Positions 7,406-16,179 are shown, counted from the first letter of the stretch. The stretch is DNA of 64,000 nucleotides from Bryobacterales bacterium (GCA_020852175.1 JADZBH010000038.1:59206-123205); one strand, 5' to 3'. Notes: generated from the sequence alone by a model not told the origin. Translations and numbers: made by a program.

Positions 7406-9554
7406 TTACAGCTATCCCCCGATGGAGAACCGCCGTGTGATCGGCAAACGCATCACGCGCCTGGACGGTGTCGAGAAGGCGGCCGGCAAGGCGAAGTACA
7501 ACTCCGACGTGCGGCCCAAGGGCACGATTCACGCCGTGGGCGTCTTCAGCCCGCACGCCCATGCGCGCGTGAAGTCGGTGGACACCTCGGCGGCGGAAAA
7601 GGCGCCGGGGTTCGCCGCCGTCAGCGTGGTGGCCAAGCCGGGCGCCGAGGTGAACTGGGCGGGGCAGGAGATCGCTTTCATCGCCGCCGACACCGAGGAG
7701 CGCGCGCGCGATGCCGCCAGCCTGGTGAAGGTGGAGTACGAGGTGCTGCCGCACCTGGTGCGCGAGGAAAATCTCGCCAAGGCGGGCGTTCGCGGCAAGC
7801 CGGCCGGCGAGCAGGTGACCGGCGATCCCGACGCGGCCTTTTCGGCCTCTGGAACGGTGAGCCACGAGGCCGAATACGGCATTCCCGTCATCACGCATTG
7901 CTGCCTGGAGCCGCACGGCCAGATCGTGGCCTGGGATGGCGCGGCGAATCAGATCAAATACTGGCCTTCGACGCAGACGGTTTCGGCCGTGGGCGGCGAT
8001 CTGGCCAAGCAGTTGGAACTGCCCGCCACCAACATACACGTCCATCAGGACCACATTGGCGGCGGCTTCGGTTCCAAATTCCAATCCGACGTGTGGGGCG
8101 CCGAGGCGGCCCGGCTGTCCAAGAAGGCCGGCGGCAAGCCGGTGAAACTCTACCTGGACCGCCGCGAGGAGTTGACCATCGCCGGCGTACGGCCCTCCGT
8201 GTTCGGCAAGGTGAAGCTGGCCGCCAATGCGAGCGGCGAGTTGACGGCGTGGGATTCGACCACCTGGATGACGGGCGGGTTCGCCGGCGGCGGTTTGAAC
8301 GCCGACCTGCTGCCCTACGTCTTCCGGAACGTGGCCAACCGCCGCATCAACCACACGGCCGTTTCCACCAACTGCGGAACTTCGCGCGCCTGGCGCGCAC
8401 CGAACCATCCGCAGGTTTGCTACATCACCTGCGCGGCCATGGAAGACCTGGCCGCCAAGATGAAGATGGATCCGGTCGAGTTCTTCCTGAAGAACGTCGA
8501 TAAGACGGCCCGCGCGGATACCTACCGCGGCCAGATTCTGAAGGCCTCCGAGATGATCGGCTGGAAGAAGAACTGGAAGCCGCGCGGCTCCTCGCCGGGC
8601 ACGGTGAAGCGAGGACTTGGCTTGGCCGTGGGCACATGGGGCGGGGCCGGACACGCCTCGCAGTGCCGCGCCACCATCAACCCCGACGGCTCGGCCGTGG
8701 TGGAGATCGGCTCGCAGGATCTGGGCACCGGCACGCGCACCATCATCGTGCAGGTGGCGGCGGAAACCTACGGGCTTCCGATGAACGCGATCACGCTGAA
8801 GCTGGGCGACAACATGTACCCGGCTTCGGGCGCCTCTGGCGGATCGACGACGGTGGGCGGCGTCAGCGCCTCCACGCGCAAGGCCACGGTGAATGCGCTC
8901 GACAAGCTGTTCGCCGCCGCTGCACCGTCGCTGGGCGTGCCGGCCGATCAACTGGAAGCCGTGGATTCGAAGATTCAGGTGAAGGGCAACCCGGCGAAGT
9001 CGATGACGTGGAAGGCGGCCTGCGGCAAGCTGGGGGTCAGCGCCATCGTCGAGACTGGCGCCAACGATCCGCGCAACCCCATGGGCCTCACCACGGGCGG
9101 CGTGGGCGGCTGCCAGATGGCCGACGTTTCGGTGGACATCGAAACCGGCGTGGTGAAGCTGAACAAGATCGTGGCCGTGCAGGACATCGGCCTTGTGATC
9201 AACCCCAAGACGGCCGACAGCCAGGTGTACGGCGGCATCATCATGGGCATCTGCGCGGCGCTGTATGAGGAGCGCGTGATGGACGAGATGACGGGCCGTT
9301 TCGTCAACGCCGACATGGAGTTCTACAAGCTGGCCGGCGCGGGTGACATCGGTGAAATCGAGGTCCAGTTCGAAATCACGCCGGACAACGACAAGCGCGG
9401 CGTCATCGGGTTGGGCGAACCGGCCACGGTGCCCACCATCGCCGCCATCGCCAACGCGGTGGCCAACGCCATCGGCGTGCGGCCTCCGGTGCTGCCGCTG
9501 TCGGCGAAGAACGTCCTGAACGCCCTGCATAACACGACAAGGAGGTTCGCCTAA
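7398..9554 (+). CDS. Xanthine dehydrogenase/aldehyde oxidase family, molybdopterin-binding catalytic subunit
   Basis: A 718-residue Mo-subunit, close in length to PaoC/YagR. The first domain carries the a/b hammerhead (GKAKYNSDV, GVFSPHAHARV). Mo-pterin motifs follow: HCCLEPHGQIV, GGGFGSKF, RAPNHPQ, and the Gly-rich stretches GSQDLGTGTRT and SGASGGSTTVGGVS. The catalytic Glu is in the C-terminal GLGEPATVPTIAAIAN motif. There is no signal peptide of its own, so it is expected to be carried out with the Tat-tagged FeS subunit. ATG 7398 has GGAGGA upstream and overlaps the previous stop. The order is FeS-Mo-FAD, unlike paoABC. Three genes for Mo-cofactor synthesis lie convergent 4 kb downstream; no XdhC/PaoD-type maturation factor is visible in the window. 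Confidence 0.93.
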   Translation: MPDYSYPPMENRRVIGKRITRLDGVEKAAGKAKYNSDVRPKGTIHAVGVFSPHAHARVKSVDTSAAEKAPGFAAVSVVAKPGAEVNWAGQEIAFIAADTEERARDAASLVKVEYEVLPHLVREENLAKAGVRGKPAGEQVTGDPDAAFSASGTVSHEAEYGIPVITHCCLEPHGQIVAWDGAANQIKYWPSTQTVSAVGGDLAKQLELPATNIHVHQDHIGGGFGSKFQSDVWGAEAARLSKKAGGKPVKLYLDRREELTIAGVRPSVFGKVKLAANASGELTAWDSTTWMTGGFAGGGLNADLLPYVFRNVANRRINHTAVSTNCGTSRAWRAPNHPQVCYITCAAMEDLAAKMKMDPVEFFLKNVDKTARADTYRGQILKASEMIGWKKNWKPRGSSPGTVKRGLGLAVGTWGGAGHASQCRATINPDGSAVVEIGSQDLGTGTRTIIVQVAAETYGLPMNAITLKLGDNMYPASGASGGSTTVGGVSASTRKATVNALDKLFAAAAPSLGVPADQLEAVDSKIQVKGNPAKSMTWKAACGKLGVSAIVETGANDPRNPMGLTTGGVGGCQMADVSVDIETGVVKLNKIVAVQDIGLVINPKTADSQVYGGIIMGICAALYEERVMDEMTGRFVNADMEFYKLAGAGDIGEIEVQFEITPDNDKRGVIGLGEPATVPTIAAIANAVANAIGVRPPVLPLSAKNVLNALHNTTRRFA

Positions 9555-10531
9555 TGCATTCCTTTGAATACGCCTCTCCGGCCACGCTGAAAGAGGCTTT
9601 TGGCCTGTTGGGCAACTCCTGGTCCGACGCGGCCGTGCTGGCCGGCGGCACCGATCTGATCACGCTCATGAAGGAACATCTCGCCGAACCCAAGCGCGTG
9701 GTGAACATCAAGGGCATCAAGGAACTGGGCGGCATCACGAAGTCCGGCGGCGGATTGCGCATCGGGGCCACGGCCACGGTGGACGATCTGCTGTCGAGCG
9801 CCTTGGTGCGCGCCGGGTATCCTTCGCTGCTGGCGGCGGCACGCGGCATCGCCTCGCCCCAACTGCGCCACATGGGCACGGTGGCGGGCGACCTGTGCCA
9901 GCGGCCCCGCTGCTGGTATTACCGCAACGGTTTCGGCCTGCTGGCGCTGAAGGACGGCAAGAGCCTGGTGGATGGCGGACAGAACGAGTTTCATGCCATC
10001 TTCCCCAAAGGCGTGGCGAAGTTCGTCAGCGCCTCCAGTTTTGGCCCGGCGCTGATCGCCCTGGGCGCCAAGGTGAAGATCGCCTCCTCCACGGGGGAGC
10101 GCGAAGTGGCCGTGGCGGAGTTTTTCAAGGCTCCGGCATCGGAAACAGACCGTGAGATCGATCTGCATCCGAATGAGATCATCACCGCGATCCTCGTTCC
10201 GGCCGCCAAGGGCGCCAAGAACGCCACCTACGAGGTGCGCAACCGGGAAGGTTTGGACTGGCCGCTGGCCACGGCCAGCGTGTCGCTCACGATGAAGGGC
10301 GCAAGCGTTGGATCGGCGTCCATCGTTCTGGGCCACGTCGGCCCAACCCCGGTGGTGGCCGCGGCTGCCGCCGGAACCCTGACGGGCAAGACGATCACGG
10401 AAGCCACGGCCGAGGCGGCGGGCAAAGCCGCCGTCGCCGGGGCCACGCCGCTTTCCGACAATGGCTATAAGGTGCATCTGGCGGCCGTGGCCGTGAAACG
10501 CGCCCTGCTGGCCGCCGCAGGCAAGGCGTAG
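9554..10531 (+). CDS. Xanthine dehydrogenase/aldehyde oxidase family, FAD-binding subunit (PaoB-like)
   Basis: A 325-residue medium subunit that passes electrons from the Mo/FeS centres to FAD. The FAD motif is VLAGGTDLITLMKE at about 31-44, and the second conserved patch is IASPQLRHMGTVAGDLCQRPRC at about 98-119, written here only as a landmark. A C-terminal CO-dehydrogenase flavoprotein-type domain follows. ATG 9554 shares its A with the upstream stop (TAATG), so translation is coupled. In PaoB-type subunits the region after CWYYR carries further cysteines for an extra [4Fe-4S] cluster. Here the segment continues NGFGLLALKDGKSLVDGG with no cysteine, so that cluster is probably missing. Confidence 0.9.
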   Translation: MHSFEYASPATLKEAFGLLGNSWSDAAVLAGGTDLITLMKEHLAEPKRVVNIKGIKELGGITKSGGGLRIGATATVDDLLSSALVRAGYPSLLAAARGIASPQLRHMGTVAGDLCQRPRCWYYRNGFGLLALKDGKSLVDGGQNEFHAIFPKGVAKFVSASSFGPALIALGAKVKIASSTGEREVAVAEFFKAPASETDREIDLHPNEIITAILVPAAKGAKNATYEVRNREGLDWPLATASVSLTMKGASVGSASIVLGHVGPTPVVAAAAAGTLTGKTITEATAEAAGKAAVAGATPLSDNGYKVHLAAVAVKRALLAAAGKA

Positions 10532-10560
10532 CGTCCGGCGGGCCATCCATCTGGTTCAAC

Positions 10561-10598
10561 ACGAAGTCCCGGGGGCCCACCCGCCTCCGGGATTTCGT
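10561..10598 (+). terminator. Hairpin after the aldehyde oxidase operon (weak terminator or attenuator)
   Basis: ACGAAGTCCCGG (10561-10572) can pair with CCGGGATTTCGT (10587-10598), 12 bp with one G-U pair and a 14-nt loop. The downstream sequence is ATTCTGAGGGGG, without a clean U-tract, so termination may be partial, leaving readthrough to the small Cys-rich gene. Confidence 0.5.
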
Positions 10599-10628
10599 AT
10601 TCTGAGGGGGAAGTAGTTCAGGAGCGCC

Positions 10629-10844
10629 ATGGAGACCACCGGAGCAAGCCCGCTCGACGACGACCGCTGCGATCTGCTGCGGTGGAAGGGCCTGTACATC
10701 CAGGCCGAATGGGACCCCGCGGTGCCGCACTCGGGCGACCGCAATTTCTGGTGCCACAAGACACAGACCTGCACCGGTCCCGACGGCCGCCTGGTGGACG
10801 ACTACGAGTGCAACGAAACGCGCGGCTGCTACAAGCCGCTGTAA
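10629..10844 (+). CDS. Small Cys-containing protein of unknown function (71 aa)
   Basis: A 71-residue acidic protein with no signal peptide or membrane segment. I do not recognise the family. It has five cysteines: one near residue 14 (DDRCDLLRW) and four in the C-terminal half (WCHKTQTC, YECNETRGC), which looks like a metal- or cluster-binding or disulfide-bearing knuckle. It also has WKGLYIQAEWDP in the middle. AGGAG lies about 4 nt upstream of ATG 10629. It sits between the FAD subunit gene and a secreted DUF1326-like gene, all on the plus strand and closed by a terminator. Association with the aldehyde oxidase is an inference from position only. Confidence 0.6.
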   Translation: METTGASPLDDDRCDLLRWKGLYIQAEWDPAVPHSGDRNFWCHKTQTCTGPDGRLVDDYECNETRGCYKPL

Positions 10845-10875
10845 GTTCCCTGCCCCTACCCCCGCGTAGTTCGTC

Positions 10876-10905
10876 TTGCACGCCGGCGTCCAATTCCCAT
10901 AGACT
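10876..10905 (+). promoter_or_regulatory. Predicted promoter of the DUF1326-like gene
   Basis: TTGCAC (10876-10881), an 18-nt spacer and TAGACT (10900-10905). A Shine-Dalgarno AGGAGG follows at about 10911. Confidence 0.45.
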
Positions 10906-10927
10906 CTTAGCAGGAGGTTGAGACAGT

Positions 10928-11596
10928 ATGAAGGGCATTCTGGTACTGGGACTGGCGGCCTTGGTATGCACCGGGTCCGCACTGGCCGGCGTTCGCGGAG
11001 CTTACATCGAGGCTCGCACCGCCGATGTTTTCACGGGCGCCTGTTTCGCCAACTCGGAAGCCGGGCTGGTGGGCGAGCTTGCCGTAATGGGTTGGAAGAT
11101 CGACAAGGGCTCCTGGCAGGGCGTGAGTCTTGATGGGCTCTCCGTGGTGGGTGTGATCAAGGCAAACTCCACGCTGGGCGACATCAGCAACACCACTTAC
11201 CCGGTGAAGAGCGTGCTGATTATCGACGATCAGGCCTCGCCGGAACAGCGTCTGGCGCTGCGAGCCTTCGCTCAGCGCATGGGCGGCGACCTGCTGAACG
11301 ACGTCACGCGCGTGGATTACCTGCCGGTGAAACTCACCGTCGAAGGCGGGAATCCGCATAACGCCACCGCTACGCTGACGGCGGGCACGCTGGCGACCAT
11401 CCGCACGCGCGCCGTGCAAAAGAGCGACCTCAGTTGCTCGCACGAAGAGGTGTGGTATCCGCCGTTGACCAAGGTGGGCCACTTCATGCCGGCCATCGCG
11501 GTCGCCCACAGCTTCCAGGGTGACGGGCTGGGAACGAAATGGTCGAGCCCGGACAAGCGCAGCGCGTTCGTGGCGGATTTTCAGGCCACCGAGTAA
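10928..11596 (+). CDS. Secreted DUF1326-like protein
   Basis: A 222-residue protein with a classical signal peptide (MKGILVLGLAALVCTGSALA). The mature N-terminus carries YIEARTADVFTGACFANSE, and later segments WKIDKGSWQGVSLDGL, LIIDDQASPEQRLAL and GGDLLNDV resemble the spacing of the DUF1326 family, whose function is unknown. It also has two Cys in the mature part (CFAN and SCSHEEV). AGGAGG 11 nt before the ATG gives a good ribosome site. A perfect terminator hairpin follows immediately. The neighbours are the 71-residue protein and the periplasmic aldehyde oxidase, which suggests but does not show a shared periplasmic role. Confidence 0.65.
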   Translation: MKGILVLGLAALVCTGSALAGVRGAYIEARTADVFTGACFANSEAGLVGELAVMGWKIDKGSWQGVSLDGLSVVGVIKANSTLGDISNTTYPVKSVLIIDDQASPEQRLALRAFAQRMGGDLLNDVTRVDYLPVKLTVEGGNPHNATATLTAGTLATIRTRAVQKSDLSCSHEEVWYPPLTKVGHFMPAIAVAHSFQGDGLGTKWSSPDKRSAFVADFQATE

Positions 11597-11616
11597 GCGG
11601 CCGGAAAACGCATGAC

Positions 11617-11661
11617 AACCGGCGCGGCGGGGCCCATGGCCTACCGCGCCGGTTTTATTTT
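11617..11661 (+). terminator. Rho-independent terminator
   Basis: A perfect 11-bp inverted repeat, AACCGGCGCGG (11617-11627) and CCGCGCCGGTT (11644-11654), followed by TTATTTT. It closes the DUF1326-like transcript and separates it from the convergent VWFA gene. Confidence 0.85.
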
Positions 11662-11667
11662 CAGCGG

Positions 11668-12741
11668 CTAACGGCCATCGGGCCGCGCGGCCGTCCAGTA
11701 ACCGGGGCGCGTGCGAATGTCGTGCCGCGAGGGAACGGTGACCACCTGAATCTCGTGCCAGCCGCCCTCGTTCTGATTATTGGGGCTGTAGCTGAGCAGG
11801 TACTGGCTGTGCAGCTCCTCGCCGATCTCGCCAATGACACGCTCCAGCGTGTTCTGATTGATGAAGCTGTACTCCCTGCCGCCGGTGTACTTGGTGAACA
11901 CCTCGGCCGGGTTGTCGAAGAAGATCGACTTGGTCTGGCGGAACAGTTCAACCATTAGGGGCGTGAAATTCGCCGCGTTGCCGCTGATGCCGAAGGCGGC
12001 CTGGTTCGTGCTGGGCGTCATCGGCTGGCCGGGGATGCGGGCGCGCTGGCCGGGCGCGTACGGATCGAAGCGCGGCGGCTGGCCCTTGTCGGTGAGCGTG
12101 GTCACCAGGCGGTTGATGTTCACCGTGTAGATCTGAATATTGTGGATCTGGGCTTCCAGCAGCGCCTCGCGCATGCGGCCCTCGCTGCCTCGGTCGATCG
12201 TTTCGGTGACCATGAGCAGCACCTTCCGGTTCCCCTTGGGACGGTTGCGCAACATGCGCGTGCCCGAAAAGACGGCGTCGATCATGGCATGGCTGCTGGA
12301 GCCTGGATTCAGCGATTCGAGCGCTTTCGAGATGAGACGTCCGTCGTTGGTGAAGTCCTGCAGGGTGCGCATGCGGTGGTCGAAGGCAAGCAGCGCCGCC
12401 TCGCCATCCTTGCCGGTGACCAGTCCTTCGATGAGCGGTCCGATTTTCCGGATGGCCGGCAGGAACACGTGGGCGTTCGAGCTGCACTGCACGGCGAGCA
12501 CGAGCGAAATGGGCACGAAGCTGACGTCGAGCTTGATGTCCTGCTCCTTGCCGTTGTCCAGCACCTTGAAGTTGCGCGCCTCCAGGCCGTTCACGAATTG
12601 GCCGCCGCTGGTTACCGTTACAGGAGCGACCACGACGCTGACGCCGCCGGTGAAGGTGGGCGCCTGCTGCTCCTGCGCGGACGCCAGTCCGCACACGGCA
12701 AGCAGGCAAAGCGCGGTTCTCATATTCCGTTTGACGGTCAT
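11668..12741 (-). CDS. Secreted VWFA-related protein (acidobacterial type, TIGR03436-like)
   Basis: A 357-residue protein with a signal peptide ending in GLASAQ and a von Willebrand factor A-like domain of the kind annotated as VWFA-related Acidobacterial domain. Landmarks are SVVVAPVTVTSGGQFVNGLEARNFKVLDNGK in the N-terminal part (given as separate pieces SVVVAPVTV and NFKVLDNGKEQ in homologues), SLVLAVQCSSN where the MIDAS-like loop would be, VLLMVTETIDRGSE, and IQIYTVNINRL. The usual DxSxS of a MIDAS is not conserved (VQCSSN), so metal-dependent adhesion may be lost. The ATG at 12741 is 2 nt after the moaB stop; the internal ATG at 12723 gives a tighter signal peptide. Cotranscription with the Mo-cofactor genes looks incidental. 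Confidence 0.8.
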   Translation of the reverse strand: MTVKRNMRTALCLLAVCGLASAQEQQAPTFTGGVSVVVAPVTVTSGGQFVNGLEARNFKVLDNGKEQDIKLDVSFVPISLVLAVQCSSNAHVFLPAIRKIGPLIEGLVTGKDGEAALLAFDHRMRTLQDFTNDGRLISKALESLNPGSSSHAMIDAVFSGTRMLRNRPKGNRKVLLMVTETIDRGSEGRMREALLEAQIHNIQIYTVNINRLVTTLTDKGQPPRFDPYAPGQRARIPGQPMTPSTNQAAFGISGNAANFTPLMVELFRQTKSIFFDNPAEVFTKYTGGREYSFINQNTLERVIGEIGEELHSQYLLSYSPNNQNEGGWHEIQVVTVPSRHDIRTRPGYWTAARPDGR

Positions 12742-12743
12742 GT

Positions 12744-13232
12744 TCAGTGTCCGGTTTCTCCCAGCAGCAGTTTGTGCACGTGGGATACCAGATCCAAAAT
12801 AGCATCGAGCGATTCCACGGCGCCCTTGGGCGAGCCAGGCAGATTCACGATCAACACGCGGCCGCGGGTGCCCGCCGTGGCGCGCGAAAGGGGAGCAAAG
12901 CGGGTCTTCTTGCGGCCTTCGGAGCGCATCAGTTCGCCGAAACCCGGGATCTCCTTCTCGATCACCTCGCGCGTGGCCTCGGGCGTGACGTCCCGTTCGG
13001 CCACGCCCGTGCCGCCCGTCGTGAAGATCACGTCACAGGCGCCCGAGGCGGCGTTTTCGCGCAGACGCAGGGCGATGAGTGCCCCCTCGTCGGGCACGAC
13101 GGCGATGGGAGCGACGGCGTAGCCCTCGGCCTCCAGACGCGCCCGCACGGCCGGTCCGCTGGCATCCTCGCGCTGGCCGCGAAAGCAGGAGTCGCTGACG
13201 GTGATCACCAGCGCCCTCACTCGCGTCTCCAA
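12744..13232 (-). CDS. moaB: Molybdenum cofactor biosynthesis protein MoaB/MogA type
   Basis: A 162-residue molybdopterin adenylyltransferase-like protein. The family motifs are [14 protein letters not shown], the GPAVRARL segment, [20 protein letters not shown] and [12 protein letters not shown]. It would activate molybdopterin by adenylation before Mo insertion by MoeA. Whether it is MoaB or MogA cannot be settled from sequence by eye. It overlaps moaC by 16 nt and is followed 2 nt later by the VWFA gene. Confidence 0.9.
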   Translation of the reverse strand: METRVRALVITVSDSCFRGQREDASGPAVRARLEAEGYAVAPIAVVPDEGALIALRLRENAASGACDVIFTTGGTGVAERDVTPEATREVIEKEIPGFGELMRSEGRKKTRFAPLSRATAGTRGRVLIVNLPGSPKGAVESLDAILDLVSHVHKLLLGETGH

Positions 13233-13684
13233 TCGCCACTCTTGCCGCCTGTTTTTTCCAACAGGTAGACGTCTTGAATTTCAATGCCCTTGTCGAGCGC
13301 CTTGGTCATGTCGTAGACGGTGAGCGCGGCCACGGCGGCGGCGGTGAGAGCCTCCATCTCCACGCCGGTCTGAGCGGCGATGGTGGCCGTGGATTCAATC
13401 CGGACGCCGGTACGCTCCACGGTCAGCGTCACATCGACGTGCGAGAGCGGCAGGGGATGGCACAGCGGAATCAAGTCAGCCGTCTTCTTGGCAGCGAGAA
13501 TGCCGGCGATGCGGGCCACTTCGAGAGGATCGCCCTTGGGATTTTCCGGAAGCGCCCGCAGTACACGCGGCTTCAATTTCACAAAAGCGTGCGCGCGCGC
13601 CGTGCGCGTTGTGGGCTGCTTGGCCGAGACATCCACCATGCGCGCGCGTCCGGCGCCGTCGTAGTGTGAGAGCCGTTGCTTCAT
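13217..13684 (-). CDS. moaC: Cyclic pyranopterin monophosphate synthase MoaC
   Basis: A 155-residue enzyme that converts the MoaA product to cyclic pyranopterin monophosphate. The signatures MVDVSAK near residue 16, [15 protein letters not shown] at about 71-85, [20 protein letters not shown] at about 107-126 and KALDKG are all intact. It overlaps moeA by 4 nt (ATGA) and moaB by 16 nt, so the three genes form a tightly coupled operon. moaA, moaD and moaE are not in the window. Confidence 0.95.
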   Translation of the reverse strand: MKQRLSHYDGAGRARMVDVSAKQPTTRTARAHAFVKLKPRVLRALPENPKGDPLEVARIAGILAAKKTADLIPLCHPLPLSHVDVTLTVERTGVRIESTATIAAQTGVEMEALTAAAVAALTVYDMTKALDKGIEIQDVYLLEKTGGKSGDWRRE

Positions 13685-14883
13685 CGTGGGATCACCTGAA
13701 TCCAGTCTCCCGCCGCGTAGTGTTCCCGATCGTCGCCGGCCACGAGCCAGGCGTTGGCCCGTGCCATGGCGGCGATGTCGCTCGAACCGGCCCAGGGCAC
13801 GAGTTCGACCGTCACGCCGTCGCCGGCCAGACGCGCGGGCAGGAAGCGCGTCAGGCCGGGTTTGTGCCGGAATTCGCGGACCAGCCGGCCCGAGAGCAGA
13901 GGCAGCGGCGCCTCGTTCGCGCCAGCCAGCAGTTGCACGGCGGCACGCCCGAACAGTTCAAAGGTGGCCATGGTGGAGGAAGGGTTGCCGGGCAGTCCGA
14001 AGAAGAAGCGGTCTCGGGCGCGGCCAAAGACGAGCGGCTGGCCCGGCTGGATCAGCACGCGGTCGAAGTAGAACTCCGCGCCAAGGGCCGCCAGCGCGGG
14101 TTCGACGAAATCGTACTTGCCCGCCGAGACGCCGCCGGACAGCAGAAGCAGGTCATGCGCAAGACCCATTTCGATCGCCCGGCGCGTGGCCTCTTCGTTG
14201 TCGGCGACCGAGGGCAGAATCACCGGCTCGCCTCCGGCTTGCCGCACCTGCGCCGCCAGTGCCCATGCGTTCGAATTGCGCACTTGGACTTCGGTGGGGC
14301 ATTGTTCGACGGGCACCACCTCGTCGCCGGTGGAGAGGATGGCCACCCTGGGCCGCCGGTAGACGCGCGCCTGCGTGGCGCCGGCCAAGGCCAGCGCGGC
14401 CACGTGCACGAAGTCCATGTGCGTGCCCGCGGGAACGATCACATCCCCGGCGCGGCACTCGGAGGCGGCGGGATTGATGAACTCGCCCGGCTTGCCCGGC
14501 TTGTCCGTCGTAACGTTGTCTCCCTCGCGCACCGTATGCTCCACCATCACAATCTGGTCGGCGCCACGAGGCACCGCGGCCCCGGTCATGATCTCGACGG
14601 CCTCTCCCGCGCGCACCTCGCCCGGAAACGCGGAGCCGGCCCGCACCTCGCCCACGAGGCGCAACGAACCCGGCAGATCGGCGGCACGGACGGCGAAACC
14701 ATCACGCATGGAACGTGGCAGCGGGGGCTGGTCACGGTCGGCGCGCACCTCTTCCATCAGGACGCGTCCCGCGGCGTCGAGCAGACCGGCCATCTCGGTC
14801 CTGGGCGTGGCACGAAAGGCGCGGATGCGTTCCAGCACCACGGCGCGCGCTTCCGGAAAGCGAAAAGTAGGCACTCTCGTCAT
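13681..14883 (-). CDS. moeA: Molybdopterin molybdenumtransferase MoeA
   Basis: A 400-residue MoeA that inserts Mo into adenylated molybdopterin. Domain landmarks: an N-terminal segment with [31 protein letters not shown], the MPT-binding [11 protein letters not shown] at about 167-177, [15 protein letters not shown] with the conserved Asp, and [15 protein letters not shown]. The longer frame begins at 14982, but ATG 14883 fits the family N-terminus ([11 protein letters not shown]). It is the first gene of moeA-moaC-moaB. It is divergent from the amidase, with only 15 nt between the two start codons. Confidence 0.93.
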   Translation of the reverse strand: MTRVPTFRFPEARAVVLERIRAFRATPRTEMAGLLDAAGRVLMEEVRADRDQPPLPRSMRDGFAVRAADLPGSLRLVGEVRAGSAFPGEVRAGEAVEIMTGAAVPRGADQIVMVEHTVREGDNVTTDKPGKPGEFINPAASECRAGDVIVPAGTHMDFVHVAALALAGATQARVYRRPRVAILSTGDEVVPVEQCPTEVQVRNSNAWALAAQVRQAGGEPVILPSVADNEEATRRAIEMGLAHDLLLLSGGVSAGKYDFVEPALAALGAEFYFDRVLIQPGQPLVFGRARDRFFFGLPGNPSSTMATFELFGRAAVQLLAGANEAPLPLLSGRLVREFRHKPGLTRFLPARLAGDGVTVELVPWAGSSDIAAMARANAWLVAGDDREHYAAGDWIQVIPR

Positions 14884-14885
14884 TC

Positions 14886-14891
14886 TAAACT
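14886..14891 (+). promoter_or_regulatory. -10 element of a leaderless amidase start
   Basis: TAAACT ends 7 nt before GTG 14899, with no Shine-Dalgarno sequence. Transcription should begin at the start codon itself. Confidence 0.45.
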
Positions 14892-14898
14892 TGAGCGA

Positions 14899-16161
14899 GT
14901 GCCCCACCGCCTGTCCCTGGTCCAGATGCGCGACGCCCTGCGCCAGGGCGGCCTCGCGCCCATCGACCTGATGGAAGCGCACATCACGGCTATTGAACGC
15001 GAGAACCCGCGCCTGAACGCCTTCACCGAGTTAAACCTGGAGCAGGCCCGCGCGGCTTCGCGCGTTCCGCGTCCCGGTGTGTTGTCCGGCATTCCGGTAA
15101 CCATCAAGGCCAGCCTCGCCTACGATTCCACCGTGGCTCGGCGTCTGCGGCAAGCCGGAGCGATCATCCTGGGGCGCACGAACACGCCGCCTTTCCTCAT
15201 GAATTACGAGACGGACAACTTCGAGTCCGGACGGACGAACAATCCTCTCGATACGGCTTTGACAGCGGGCGGCTCCTCGGGTGGCGAGGCGGCGGCCATT
15301 GCCGGCTTCATGAGCGCGGGTGGAATGGGCAGCGACGGCGGCGGCTCCATTCGCTGGCCCGCGCACTGTTGCCGCATCGCGGGCTTGAAGCCCACGCCGG
15401 GCCGCGTACCGGCAACGGGGCATGCCCCGGAGTGCCTCCACCCCAGCGGACTGCTGGGCGTGGCGGGACCGATGGCGCGTTCAACGGCGGACCTTGCCCT
15501 GCTGTTTGAGGCCGTGGCCGGCTACGATCCGTCCGATCCCTTCAGCGCTCCGGTTCCCTTGCGGCCCGCGCCAGACAGCCTGCCGCCGGTGGCGCTCGCC
15601 GACTGCTGGCCGTTGGAAGAACCCGTGCGGGCGCGGTTGCATGGCGCGGCGGAGGTGTTGCAGGCGCATCCGCGGTTGCCGCCGCTGCTGCACGGCGCGC
15701 TCGGACGGGCGCACGAACTGTGGCGCTTCTTCTTCTGGCGCGTGAACTGGCTCGCCGTGAAGCGGCTGGTGCACGGCAAGGAGGCAAGCCTGCATCCGCT
15801 CGCGCTGGAATGGTTCCGGGAAGCGCGTGTGCAGCCCGAACCCACGGCGCACGAGTTACTGGTGAACCTGGCGGCGCGGGACCGTTTGCGCGCGCATTTC
15901 CTGGAAGCCATGGAGCCGTTTCCCTTGCTGCTGTGCGCTCCGGCCACCGTGGACGCTTTTCCGCATGGCGACCGCACGCGCTTCTCGCTCGACTGCGTGC
16001 GTCCGCTCAGCTTCGCCAACGTGCTCGGGCTGCCCGCGCTGGTGACCAATACGGGAGTACAACTGGTGGGGCGGCCGTTCGAGGAGGAGCTTCTGCTGGC
16101 GGCGGGACGGCATTTGGAAGAAGCGGCGCTGACGCCGCGCGGGACCGCCGCGTCAGCCTGA
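14899..16161 (+). CDS. Amidase signature family hydrolase, with shortened catalytic loop
   Basis: A 420-residue protein of the Ser-cisSer-Lys amidase family, from GTG 14899 (ATG 14926 is the alternative). The catalytic Lys is K70 in GIPVTIK, the cis-Ser is in AGGSSGGEA (S126/S127) and the nucleophile is S150 in SDGGGSIRWPA. All three are present. Between the Lys and the DSTVARRLRQAGA helix there are only about 5 residues, where most family members have about 20-25, including the TTAG-type loop. The deletion is in frame, so the gene is not broken but substrate binding may differ. The C-terminal half (after about 200) is divergent. Substrate unknown. It is divergent from moeA. Confidence 0.85.
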   Translation: MPHRLSLVQMRDALRQGGLAPIDLMEAHITAIERENPRLNAFTELNLEQARAASRVPRPGVLSGIPVTIKASLAYDSTVARRLRQAGAIILGRTNTPPFLMNYETDNFESGRTNNPLDTALTAGGSSGGEAAAIAGFMSAGGMGSDGGGSIRWPAHCCRIAGLKPTPGRVPATGHAPECLHPSGLLGVAGPMARSTADLALLFEAVAGYDPSDPFSAPVPLRPAPDSLPPVALADCWPLEEPVRARLHGAAEVLQAHPRLPPLLHGALGRAHELWRFFFWRVNWLAVKRLVHGKEASLHPLALEWFREARVQPEPTAHELLVNLAARDRLRAHFLEAMEPFPLLLCAPATVDAFPHGDRTRFSLDCVRPLSFANVLGLPALVTNTGVQLVGRPFEEELLLAAGRHLEEAALTPRGTAASA

Positions 16162-16179
16162 GCGGGCATTCCCACATGC

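Noticed and set aside
7002..9530. An 842-codon minus-strand frame opposite the Mo-subunit
   Set aside because: Shadow of the xdh gene; the translated residues show no known domain.
14889..14926. ATG 14926 as amidase start
   Set aside because: GTG 14899 preserves the family N-terminus and has a -10 at leaderless spacing; not excluded.
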